Assembly: GCA_902800045.1 (NCBI GenBank)
Contig: CADCCZ010000005.1
Coordinates: 107,954-171,953 of the forward strand
Direction of reading: 5' to 3'
Length of the DNA stretch: 64,000 nucleotides
DNA from: an uncultured Bacteroidia bacterium
Lineage (GTDB): Bacteria; Bacteroidota; Bacteroidia; Bacteroidales; ML635J-15
The position numbers and the translations under genes were made by a program. The number at the start of each line of letters is the position of its first letter. Position 1 is the stretch's first letter. The notes under the pieces are model-generated. The model had not been told where the DNA came from and searched no databases. It was given only the letters and a program-made list of their open reading frames with translations. Of the stretch, positions 9,939 to 17,095 are shown one piece after another.

Positions 9939-10283
9939 ATGGAAACAAAGAATTTGGAAATAATATCGCCATTAATGGAAAATGCCTTTACGGAACCGGT
10001 CTTACATAAGGTAGTATTAAGCAAGATTGATTTTGAACTTCCCGATGAAATATGGGATGCCATTAACGATGGATTCGCTTACTACTGGGACTTTGAAGTT
10101 GGTTTTGGCAACTATGCGGATTTTGACGACACATGTCGTTCCATAAACAAGCATCTGGAGTCTGCCAATATAATATACCCTTACGACAAGTTGGAATTTA
10201 TCGTTAATACAATATATGATTTCGTCGAACAGATTCCTAGTGCTTTTTTAGATGAATCTGCAGTTGTGATACCAGTAAAGTAA
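9939..10283 (+). CDS. Unknown 114-residue protein
   Basis: Small acidic protein of unknown family. It contains FELPDEIWDAINDGFAYYWD and ends hydrophobically (AVVIPVK). No signal peptide is visible. It lies 49 bases after the previous gene and 7 bases before the deiminase-like gene, so it is probably in one transcript with them. The close spacing suggests a partner of the deiminase-like protein, but nothing in the sequence proves this. Confidence 0.6.
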   Translation: METKNLEIISPLMENAFTEPVLHKVVLSKIDFELPDEIWDAINDGFAYYWDFEVGFGNYADFDDTCRSINKHLESANIIYPYDKLEFIVNTIYDFVEQIPSAFLDESAVVIPVK

Positions 10284-10290
10284 GAAGAAA

Positions 10291-11253
10291 ATGAGAATTA
10301 CATTCGGATTACTAATTGGAATTATCGTCTGTTTCATATCCACAGAAGCGGCAGCTAGTAATGAATTTTATAAAAATAACAACTTAACAAATGAACCTAT
10401 GTTTGAAATGAAAGACAACAACCAGCACAACGAGCAAACCGTCTATTTGTCGGAACTGCTAATGGACAAATACCCCGAAACTTGCAAGAACTTGATTGCC
10501 ATCCTCGAAAAGCACCATGTGAAATACTCGTTTATTAAAGGGACAAAGGACATCTGGTGCCGCGACTATATGCCGGTACAAACCGAATCGGGAAAATTTA
10601 TCCAGTTCCGGTACGAGCCAAGCTATTTGAAAGGCAAAAAGGAATGGGAAGATTCGCGTTCCGATGTGAAGGAAGTTTGTCGGCTGAATAATATTGACGC
10701 AACTTTTTCGGACATAAACTTAGACGGAGGAAATGTTCTTATCTGTGATGGACGGGCAATATTGTCGGACAGGATTTTTTCAGAAAATCCAAATTATGAA
10801 AAGGATTCACTGATAAACGAACTATCGAAACTGCTTGAATGCGAGATTATTATCATACCTGCGCAAAAAGGCGATTATACTGGTCACGCCGATGGTATGG
10901 TAAGGTTTGTGGACAGAAACACTATTCTTGGAAACAAATTGGCAGACGAATACAAATATTGGCAGAAAGGAATGCAAAAAGTCATCGACACATACAACCT
11001 TACTTACATTGATGTGCCATTCATAACTGACATCAAAGACCCGAAACATCCTGACAGTGCGATTGGAATATATGTAAACTTTTTGGAAGTTAATGACTTG
11101 ATTGTGATGCCGATATTTAATCGGGACGAAGATAGACAAGTTCTTGAAATCTTACAAAGGACATTTCCGAACAAGATAATTGAAACAATCGACTACAACG
11201 ATGTTGCCAAGGAAGGCGGTTTGCTAAATTGTACAACTTGGGTTGTGAGATGA
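10291..11253 (+). CDS. Agmatine deiminase / peptidyl-arginine deiminase family protein, secreted
   Basis: 320-residue member of the agmatine-deiminase/Porphyromonas PAD superfamily, which hydrolyses guanidino groups to citrulline or carbamoyl products. Catalytic landmarks: IWCRDYMP (88-95), the DGGN loop (145-148), GHADGMVRF with His199 and Asp201, and the C-terminal nucleophile Cys314 in GGLLNCTTW. Residues 1-23 look like a signal peptide, so it would act outside the cytoplasm. This is unlike polyamine-pathway agmatine deiminases, which are cytoplasmic. No T9SS sorting tail or extra domain follows, in contrast to PPAD. The substrate (peptidyl arginine, free arginine or agmatine) cannot be decided from sequence. 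Confidence 0.82.
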   Translation: MRITFGLLIGIIVCFISTEAAASNEFYKNNNLTNEPMFEMKDNNQHNEQTVYLSELLMDKYPETCKNLIAILEKHHVKYSFIKGTKDIWCRDYMPVQTESGKFIQFRYEPSYLKGKKEWEDSRSDVKEVCRLNNIDATFSDINLDGGNVLICDGRAILSDRIFSENPNYEKDSLINELSKLLECEIIIIPAQKGDYTGHADGMVRFVDRNTILGNKLADEYKYWQKGMQKVIDTYNLTYIDVPFITDIKDPKHPDSAIGIYVNFLEVNDLIVMPIFNRDEDRQVLEILQRTFPNKIIETIDYNDVAKEGGLLNCTTWVVR

Positions 11254-11317
11254 TGTTTTTTTGACCTGTCAATAGATGCCCATTCATTGCATATCGTGGA
11301 ATATAAAATTTAGAATT

Positions 11318-12406
11318 ATGGAAGAAAAACAACAGAAGGAAGTTCAATATTCAAAATTACCGTTTGAAGAACTAAGGGAATTGGCGGAACAAGGAGATGT
11401 TAAGGCTCAATTCACACTGGCCCGCCGCTACGAAAAAGGCGATGGCGTGGAAAAAGATTTAACTAAAACAGTAGAATGGTACACCAAAGCTGCCGAACAG
11501 GGATATGCAGGAGCGCAGAATAATCTTGCTGTATGTTATAAAAAAGGCAAAGGCGTAGAAATAAATCTTGAGAAAGCTGTTGAATGGTACACAAAGTCCG
11601 CAGAACAAGGGTCATTGGGTGCACAATGCAATCTTGGTTATTGTTATAAATACGGTGATGGCGTAAAGCAGGATTATGCAAAAGCCGTAGAATGGTTCAC
11701 TAAGGCCGCAGAACAAGGTGATTATGTGGTACAAAATGAGGTAGGCTTTTGTTATGATAATGGATACGGTGTTGAAAAAAATTCGTCGAAAGCTGTGGTA
11801 TGGTACACAAAAGCCGCAAAGCAAGGATATTCAGTAGCCCAGAATAATCTTGGTTTAAGTTATATGTTTGGTGAAGGTGTCAGAAAAAATCGCAAGAAGG
11901 CTTTTGAATGGTTTTCTAAAGCGGCTGAACAAGGAGATTCGGAGGCGCAACACAATCTTGCTTGTTGTTATAAATACGGCGATGGCATAAGCAAAGATTA
12001 CCAAAAGGCGTTCGAATTATTTAGCAAAGCGGCAGAGCAAGGAATTGCCAAGTCTCAACAAATACTGGCAATGTGCTATAGAAAGGGAGAAGGCGTAGAG
12101 ATTGACCTTGAGAAAGCGGTAGAATGGTTCACCAAAGCTGCAGAACAAGGCAACATGAATGCTCAATTTTATCTAGGTGTATGTTATGAGTGTGGTGAAG
12201 GCATTGAGCAGAATTATGAAAAAGCTGCCGAATGGTACATCAAAGCTGCGGAACAGGGAATGCACGAAGCACAATTTAATATTGCAATGTTCTACAAGTA
12301 TGGCGATGGTGTCAACAAAGACCTTGCAGAATGTGTGAAATGGCTAACAAAGGCAGCAAAACAAGGAGACCCAAAAGCAATAGAAATGCTGAAAGAATTA
12401 AAGTAA
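11318..12406 (+). CDS. Sel1-repeat (SLR) protein
   Basis: 362-residue protein built almost entirely of Sel1-like repeats of 36 residues. About nine to ten copies run from residue ~25 to the end with the pattern A..G...AQ..LA..Y..G.GV..D..KA.EW..KAAEQG. It has no signal peptide, so it is a likely cytoplasmic scaffold for protein-protein contacts. The ATG at 11318 is preferred over an upstream in-frame start at 11276 because the residues between look non-coding. Strong DNA-level similarity between repeats suggests recent internal duplication. It is the last gene of the AT-rich block before the terminator at 12420. Confidence 0.88.
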   Translation: MEEKQQKEVQYSKLPFEELRELAEQGDVKAQFTLARRYEKGDGVEKDLTKTVEWYTKAAEQGYAGAQNNLAVCYKKGKGVEINLEKAVEWYTKSAEQGSLGAQCNLGYCYKYGDGVKQDYAKAVEWFTKAAEQGDYVVQNEVGFCYDNGYGVEKNSSKAVVWYTKAAKQGYSVAQNNLGLSYMFGEGVRKNRKKAFEWFSKAAEQGDSEAQHNLACCYKYGDGISKDYQKAFELFSKAAEQGIAKSQQILAMCYRKGEGVEIDLEKAVEWFTKAAEQGNMNAQFYLGVCYECGEGIEQNYEKAAEWYIKAAEQGMHEAQFNIAMFYKYGDGVNKDLAECVKWLTKAAKQGDPKAIEMLKELK

Positions 12407-12419
12407 CCCACGAAAAAAA

Positions 12420-12450
12420 ACTGGCTGCATCTCACGATACAGCCAGTTTT
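12420..12450. terminator. Bidirectional rho-independent terminator
   Basis: Arms actggctg and cagccagt, with an A8 run on the left and a T run on the right. It serves both the plus-strand Sel1 gene and the minus-strand membrane gene that ends at 12485. Confidence 0.85.
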
Positions 12451-12484
12451 ACGATGATTTTTGTATGCCTTTGAAATTTTCAGT

Positions 12485-12883
12485 TTAGTCTTTCTGTTTC
12501 ACCATACGCAACGAATACACAAACAGATATACTCCCAAAACTAACATTACAAGAAGTATTATCAGTTGCACGGGATTGAACTCCATAAACAATTCGCTTG
12601 TGTGGAAGAAATTGAACAGCATCATCACCGTTGCCAAAACAAGATTGATGACACGCATAACCTTGAATTTGCGGTAATTCATACATAGCAATCCGCACAT
12701 CGGAACGAAGAATGCCATACTCATCATAAACATTATCATACTCATCGAGGCTTCACCTGTAGAATCGGGCATTGCGATATTTGCTCCCCAGAATGCAGGG
12801 AGAATGTCGACTGCAATATGAGCCATAAAGCCCACCATAATAATCACCCATAAAAGGGACACTTTTGAAATTTTGTTTTCCAT
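12485..12883 (-). CDS. Small four-helix membrane protein, unknown function
   Basis: 132 residues with about four hydrophobic segments (near 8-28, 45-65, 75-95 and 100-122) and short charged loops. No family was recognised. It sits 28 bases downstream of the ECF-S-like membrane gene and is probably co-transcribed with it, ending at the terminator at 12420. The pairing hints at a shared membrane role. Confidence 0.65.
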   Translation of the reverse strand: MENKISKVSLLWVIIMVGFMAHIAVDILPAFWGANIAMPDSTGEASMSMIMFMMSMAFFVPMCGLLCMNYRKFKVMRVINLVLATVMMLFNFFHTSELFMEFNPVQLIILLVMLVLGVYLFVYSLRMVKQKD

Positions 12884-12911
12884 TGCTAAAAAATTACGAT
12901 TAAACGAATTG

Positions 12912-13478
12912 TTATTTCAATACTGCCGTTTGTTTTTTCAGCACACGTTCTGCCAACCGCATTGCAAGTATGGAAATTGGTATGGTCAGAAGCAGTACGA
13001 TAATAAGCATAGGCACATTGTCAATGACAGGCATCATCAGTTTGTCGTAGCCTGTCGGCATTTCTTCAACTGCAGCAGCTAGCGACCCTTCGGTATCGGT
13101 CCACCAGTGGGCAGTGAAGGCAAAAAACGAAAATGCAAACGGCAGGAAACTCCAACGGACGCCTTTCCGCGTATCGTAACCACATAGCCCTCTGATTATT
13201 TCGGAAAGTACCGTAAGAATCACTATTCCTATGATGAATGAGATGTCGGCCTCACCTGCCAGTAAAGCTACGACAAGGAAAGTTCCATTGAGAATTGTTG
13301 CCACGCCAAAACAACGCAACAGACTTGCCGAATAAAGATACACGAAAGCAAAAAATATGGGAAGAATCGCGCCAATGTACGCATAGCACATCGGATGAAT
13401 CATACCGCTTGCCCCTCCTACTATAAACAAGGCCAAGTAGGCAATTGCCATAAGAATAATTTTAAATGCTGTTTTCAT
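12912..13478 (-). CDS. Putative MptD/Trep_Strep family membrane protein (ECF S-component-like)
   Basis: 188 residues, five to six membrane segments. The stretch LSEIIRGLCGYDTRKGVRWS followed later by VEEMPTGYDKLM matches my memory of the Trep_Strep/MptD family, annotated as putative substrate-binding (S) components of energy-coupling-factor transporters. No ECF ATPase or T-component gene is in the window, so any transporter would need modules encoded elsewhere. Substrate unknown. It starts the small operon with the 132-residue membrane protein. Confidence 0.55.
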   Translation of the reverse strand: MKTAFKIILMAIAYLALFIVGGASGMIHPMCYAYIGAILPIFFAFVYLYSASLLRCFGVATILNGTFLVVALLAGEADISFIIGIVILTVLSEIIRGLCGYDTRKGVRWSFLPFAFSFFAFTAHWWTDTEGSLAAAVEEMPTGYDKLMMPVIDNVPMLIIVLLLTIPISILAMRLAERVLKKQTAVLK

Positions 13479-13969
13479 TACGTTAACTTATTAAAATTCA
13501 ACTCTTTGTTACAAAACGCTGATCCTTCAACTTTTGAATAATTTTCTCCCAATAAATAATGAGCCATAGGCGGTCACTAATTTCTCGAAGACTGATTCCC
13601 TCGACCTTTTAAACAAATACGAAGCGGAGCGAAGTATACCTTGATTGCCGCCTTGGCTGGTGAGCGTTAAGAAAATCGGTGGAACGGAGCGTAAAAAATC
13701 AGTCTGTTTGAAGCCGTTTTGCGGGTTCGCGTCATAAACGCAACTCGCAAAAACGGCAAGTTTCTGACTTTTAGTGTAGTGCAACCGATTTTTAGCGAAT
13801 CAGACTCAGCGGACATGGTTTTTGGTTCCTTTTTGCCAACAATTGTCGAAGACAATCATGAGCACCGCTGAAAATCATTTGTTGGGGCGAATAACAAGGA
13901 ACTGCCCCCGCGGCATAAGCGGAAATGTTATTACTACAGAAGAAAAATCAACCATAATTCAATAACTTT
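13479..13969. other. 490-bp gene-free region with a conserved-looking spacer element
   Basis: No credible gene. The segment 13560-13860 reads on the minus strand as short open frames containing phrases such as MTRTRKTASNRLIFYAP and LTLTSQGGNQG. I recall these from spurious hypothetical proteins scattered through Bacteroidales annotations, so it is more likely a dispersed non-coding repeat than a gene. It includes a gcgggttcgcgtc...gcaactcgcaaaaacgg near-palindromic part around 13720-13755. Confidence 0.5.
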
Positions 13970-14749
13970 TTACCACTTATACACTGCCAATCTATTGTTC
14001 AGATGCGGGAAAAACAGAGCGAACAACTTTGCACGAAGGGAATATTTCCGCATTTCCTCGTTGTAGCTCCGTTCCGAAACCAAACTCATACGCGGTTCCA
14101 ACTCAAGATATTCCCTACCCGACTTTGTCCCCCATTGGAACTCGGCGTTGGTGTATTTCACGGCATCGTGATGCTTGGTGTTCTTGCCAAGTAGCGGATG
14201 ATGCAGTTCGGCCAGCAGGTAGCCATGTTCGAACGAATCGCACAACATGTTGAGACAGGTCTTGACTTGCTCTTTCGTAAAATATTCCAGCACACCTTCC
14301 ATAACGACGATGGTCATGGAGCGTTTGGGCAGCCCATTTGTCCACTCTGCATCGAGAGCACTGCCGTCCTTCATAATGCAGCGGTCGCGGTCCTGATATA
14401 TTATGCGTCTAACCGACATAATGTCGGGCAAATCGACATCGAACCACGAGATTTTGCCATTGTCAACCTGCACGAACTTGTCGTCGAAACCGCAGCCCAG
14501 ATTTATGCATAGCGCATCGGGATATTGACTGATGAGTTCTTCCAACTGGTTCTTGTACATAATGGTACGCGCCACTACGCCTTCGTGCGACATAAACGGG
14601 TCGTACTTGCTGACATCCACACCAAGCGTGTCGATAATTTCCTTCGCCATCGAATCCTTGATTCGTGCGTTCGGACGGTTTGTCTCACTGGCGCGAATTG
14701 CCAGCGTTATCAATGCCGTTTCTTGAATATCACCTATTTTTAAATCCAT
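13970..14749 (-). CDS. Class I SAM methyltransferase, leucine-carboxyl-methyltransferase (LCM/TcmP) family
   Basis: 259 residues. The family opening (ALITLAIRASETNRPNARIKDSMAKEI), the SAM-binding INLGCGFDDKF near residue 75 and the acidic WFDVDLPDIMSVRR segment match the PPM1/TcmP O-methyltransferase family (Pfam LCM). These enzymes methylate carboxyl or hydroxyl groups of small molecules. No biosynthetic cluster surrounds it, so the substrate is open. It is a single-gene unit; the region downstream is the gene-poor spacer at 13479-13969. Confidence 0.82.
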   Translation of the reverse strand: MDLKIGDIQETALITLAIRASETNRPNARIKDSMAKEIIDTLGVDVSKYDPFMSHEGVVARTIMYKNQLEELISQYPDALCINLGCGFDDKFVQVDNGKISWFDVDLPDIMSVRRIIYQDRDRCIMKDGSALDAEWTNGLPKRSMTIVVMEGVLEYFTKEQVKTCLNMLCDSFEHGYLLAELHHPLLGKNTKHHDAVKYTNAEFQWGTKSGREYLELEPRMSLVSERSYNEEMRKYSLRAKLFALFFPHLNNRLAVYKW

Positions 14750-14927
14750 TTTATTATATTTTTTTGTTTTTCCAGGTTATTCTCTCATATCAATTTTACA
14801 CTGCAAAGTTCCTGCATTCGGAAAGGCCCGGCAATCCCCACAAATGGCGATTTTCGGGAAAGAAATCACTATAAATGCTTATAAAAAAAACTATATACCT
14901 TTTGAAGCCAGATTAATGGGTATATAC

Positions 14928-14957
14928 AAAAAAAGTTGCACCAAAAATTGATGCAAC
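14928..14957 (-). terminator. Terminator of the lipoprotein/methyltransferase operon
   Basis: On the minus strand the stem gttgca/tgcaac is followed by a run of seven T. It ends the operon that starts at 16845. Before the methyltransferase entered, it would have been the terminator directly after the lipoprotein gene. Confidence 0.75.
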
Positions 14958-14985
14958 TTTATGTCTTTTAATCAAATCGTCTTAC

Positions 14986-15001
14986 TTCTGCATCGAAATA
15001 T
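14986..15001. repeat. Second copy of the lipoprotein 3' end (direct repeat, distal)
   Basis: ttctgcatcgaaatat, identical over 16 bases to 15818-15833. Read on the minus strand with its flank it encodes ISMQK-stop, the same last residues as the lipoprotein gene at 15814. The last codon and stop differ: AAG TAA here, AAA TAG there. It lies between the methyltransferase stop and the operon terminator. Confidence 0.85.
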
Positions 15002-15006
15002 AAATA

Positions 15007-15807
15007 TCATATCACTTTCTGTATGATCCAAACATCTTGTTCTGGTTTTCCATTATTTTTTCCCCCAGGAACGTGTTTCAAGACCTTGTTGCTTCCGACA
15101 AGCTTATATACGAAATCTTCAGGCTGAAATGCACCGTATGTCCTATGTCCTTCCAGAGTGTTAGCCCTAACGACAAGCTTTCCTTCGTCAAATTGACACG
15201 ATTCCGATTCTGTAAGTTTCTCTTTAAAAACTTCTCCTTGTAATGTCAGGAAAAGTATTCCGTCAGGTTTCAGAACGCGCATGAGCTCATCAAACCACTG
15301 GTAATGCATTTCTTCTGACAGATGTGTAAAGATTGAGATTCCATAGGCAATATCAAAAAATTCGGAGGAATACAATAATGGAGGTTCCAATCTGTTAGTG
15401 GAAAATGAAACATCTGGAATGTTTTTAGTGCACCATTCTATGTATTGGGGATTATAATCCGAACCATAACAATTACATGTACTACCAACAAGAGAAGGCA
15501 GATGCCTAATTATGCGAGCTGGTCCACACCCCCAGTCCAATATATTGATGTTTTCTAGTTTTTTGTATTCCGAAAAATAGTTAATTAACCATTCTGCCGT
15601 ATCGCGACCATCTTCGTAGTAGCTAAAATAATTTAGACCGAATGTTTCATATAGAAAATATGGGGGGGGTAATACTACCTTGGGGTATTTTTCTATAAAC
15701 AGATTCCTACTTTTCCTTGTTCGTGCCAAATGAAAATAGTAGCGAATTCTGTCCGCCACTTTTATTAGTCCCAAATTTCGGAGAACTTTCGAGATTTGTG
15801 CTTTCAT
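15007..15807 (-). CDS. Class I SAM-dependent methyltransferase, inserted cassette gene
   Basis: 266 residues with a methyltransferase fold (Methyltransf_11/25 type). Motif I ILDWGCGPARI lies near 89-99, an acidic SDYNP strand follows, and PDGILFLTLQGEV is post-motif III. An N-terminal helical region of ~60 residues precedes it. Substrate unknown; similar proteins often sit in glycan or natural-product loci. AT-rich codon use is unlike the two lipoprotein genes upstream. The gene fills nearly exactly the 816 bases between two 16-base direct repeats that both encode the end of the neighbouring lipoprotein, so it looks like a precisely inserted single-gene cassette read from the host operon. Confidence 0.82.
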   Translation of the reverse strand: MKAQISKVLRNLGLIKVADRIRYYFHLARTRKSRNLFIEKYPKVVLPPPYFLYETFGLNYFSYYEDGRDTAEWLINYFSEYKKLENINILDWGCGPARIIRHLPSLVGSTCNCYGSDYNPQYIEWCTKNIPDVSFSTNRLEPPLLYSSEFFDIAYGISIFTHLSEEMHYQWFDELMRVLKPDGILFLTLQGEVFKEKLTESESCQFDEGKLVVRANTLEGHRTYGAFQPEDFVYKLVGSNKVLKHVPGGKNNGKPEQDVWIIQKVI

Positions 15808-15813
15808 ATTCTT

Positions 15814-16377
15814 CTATTTCTGCATCGAAATATCCACCTTTGTAGAATCCTCCTCGTAGCGCAGCTTGCAGTCGGACTTGCAGAGCGAGAGAATCCTCAT
15901 GCTGGCAATCTCAAAATAAGCGTTTGATGTAGAATCGTACATCTTGAATTTCAAATATTCCTTCTTGTCGTCGAAAGCCCAGTTGAAATTGAACCCTTCG
16001 TTAAGCATCGAAGAAAAGTCAAGGCCTTCAAGCCCAGCCTGAATGCTGTCGGCGTTCATGGTGGAATCCTGCATATCGCCCATCATTTCCTCCCAGTCGA
16101 TGTCTTCCAACAATTCGCCCAAACCCTTGTCGCTAAACTTTACAGTGCCGGAATTATCCTTGTTGAATATCATCTGTAACTCACCGAACATTGCATAGTC
16201 GGAAAGTTTTAACGACGCAGTATCAGAATCGAGCTGCATAATTTTCCATGTCCCTACCAGACGGCCTTTTGGCGACTTCATCATCAGACCATAATCTTCC
16301 TCGTACTTCTTGCACGACGAATATACCATGCACAACACAAGTGCAACAATTCCAACAATTAAAATATGTCTTTTCAT
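15814..16377 (-). CDS. Lipocalin-like lipoprotein, first paralogue
   Basis: 187-residue lipoprotein with lipobox VYSSC near residue 22. After it comes a segment SPKGRLVGTWKI typical of Bacteroidetes lipocalin-like (Lipocalin_4) domains. The middle is acidic (DIDWEEMMGDMQDS). Function unknown; likely periplasmic face of a membrane. It is a distant paralogue of the gene at 16390, sharing the CxKYE...SPK.R.VG.W pattern. Its 3' terminal codons are repeated beyond the methyltransferase gene (14986), showing that this end was interrupted and restored. Confidence 0.75.
   Translation of the reverse strand: MKRHILIVGIVALVLCMVYSSCKKYEEDYGLMMKSPKGRLVGTWKIMQLDSDTASLKLSDYAMFGELQMIFNKDNSGTVKFSDKGLGELLEDIDWEEMMGDMQDSTMNADSIQAGLEGLDFSSMLNEGFNFNWAFDDKKEYLKFKMYDSTSNAYFEIASMRILSLCKSDCKLRYEEDSTKVDISMQK
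15818..15833. repeat. Direct repeat at the lipoprotein 3' end (proximal copy)
   Basis: Sixteen bases identical to 14986-15001, inside the last codons of the lipoprotein gene. With the distal copy it brackets the methyltransferase gene. Confidence 0.85.
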
Positions 16378-16389
16378 AGCAATATCTTT

Positions 16390-16845
16390 TTATTCCTGTT
16401 TCTTTTCAAAATGGCGTTCGATAAGGTCGTCGAAACCAGCATACTCCTCGCTTCCATTAACAAGCCACATTTCTGTTTTCGAAAGACGGGTAATCTTATA
16501 TGTACGTTCGCTGTCGCCATTGATGCTGTCGCGCTGAATCAACAGCAATTCGGTCTTGTCCTCGCCAAACGACCACAATCCCGACTTTTCGACAGCTGCC
16601 CTTATATTTGGTATCGTATAGGTGTATGTACCATCTTTTTCAAGAGTCAGCACCGCCGACGATTCTTTGTCAAACAAGGCTTGCTCGTGCTTGTCGTTGA
16701 CCAGCAAATCTGTAATATGCCACTCCCCGACGGCTCTCGACTTTGGTGACTTCAAGGATACAGAAGGTCCATTTTCGTACTTTGTGCACGATGCGAACCC
16801 CAGTGCGATCGTTACGATTGTCAATATAGCTACTATTCTATTCAT
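16390..16845 (-). CDS. Lipocalin-like lipoprotein, second paralogue
   Basis: About 151 residues from the ATG at 16845. The upstream in-frame ATG at 16854 would lie almost on the predicted -7 box (16864), so the downstream start is preferred. Lipobox FASC is followed by TKYENG and SPKSRAVGEWHI, the same layout as the neighbouring lipoprotein. It opens the operon 16845 to 15007, which ends at the terminator at 14928. Role unknown. Confidence 0.72.
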   Translation of the reverse strand: MNRIVAILTIVTIALGFASCTKYENGPSVSLKSPKSRAVGEWHITDLLVNDKHEQALFDKESSAVLTLEKDGTYTYTIPNIRAAVEKSGLWSFGEDKTELLLIQRDSINGDSERTYKITRLSKTEMWLVNGSEEYAGFDDLIERHFEKKQE

Positions 16846-16863
16846 AGGCAACATTGTAAATTA

Positions 16864-16871
16864 CAAAAGTA
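16864..16871 (-). promoter_or_regulatory. -7 box of the lipoprotein operon
   Basis: Minus-strand TACTTTTG (TAnnTTTG). It decides the start codon of the gene that follows. Confidence 0.5.
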
Positions 16872-16934
16872 CACATTACCGACAAACTATCAAAAGCCTT
16901 GCCAAAAATCGATTAACACCTACATGTTAAAACG

Positions 16935-16960
16935 AAAAAGGCGGCTTTCACCGTCTTTTG
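16935..16960 (-). terminator. Terminator after tRNA-Leu
   Basis: On the minus strand, aaagacgg...ccgccttt forms an eight-pair stem with one mismatch, followed by T residues, immediately after the tRNA 3' end. Confidence 0.65.
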
Positions 16961-17044
16961 TGCCCGAGACAGGGCTCGAACCTGCACGTCCTTGCGAACA
17001 CTGGTCCCTGAAACCAGCGCGTCTACCAATTCCGCCACTTGGGC
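16961..17044 (-). tRNA. tRNA-Leu(CAG)
   Basis: 84-base class II tRNA. The anticodon loop TTCAGGG gives anticodon CAG. It has D-arm AATTGGTAGACGC, a variable arm (GTGTTCGCAAGGACGT), the T-loop TTCGAGC and discriminator A, all expected of leucine tRNAs. The acceptor stem GCCCAAG/CTCGGGC contains one A-C mismatch at pair 5-68. CCA is not encoded. It has its own promoter (17057) and terminator (16935). Confidence 0.93.
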
Positions 17045-17056
17045 ATTTTGCGGTTG

Positions 17057-17064
17057 CAAAGGTA
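17057..17064 (-). promoter_or_regulatory. -7 box of tRNA-Leu
   Basis: Minus-strand TACCTTTG, 12 bases before the tRNA 5' end. Confidence 0.65.
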
Positions 17065-17095
17065 GAACTTTTTTTTGTATCCGCAAAAAAAAGTT

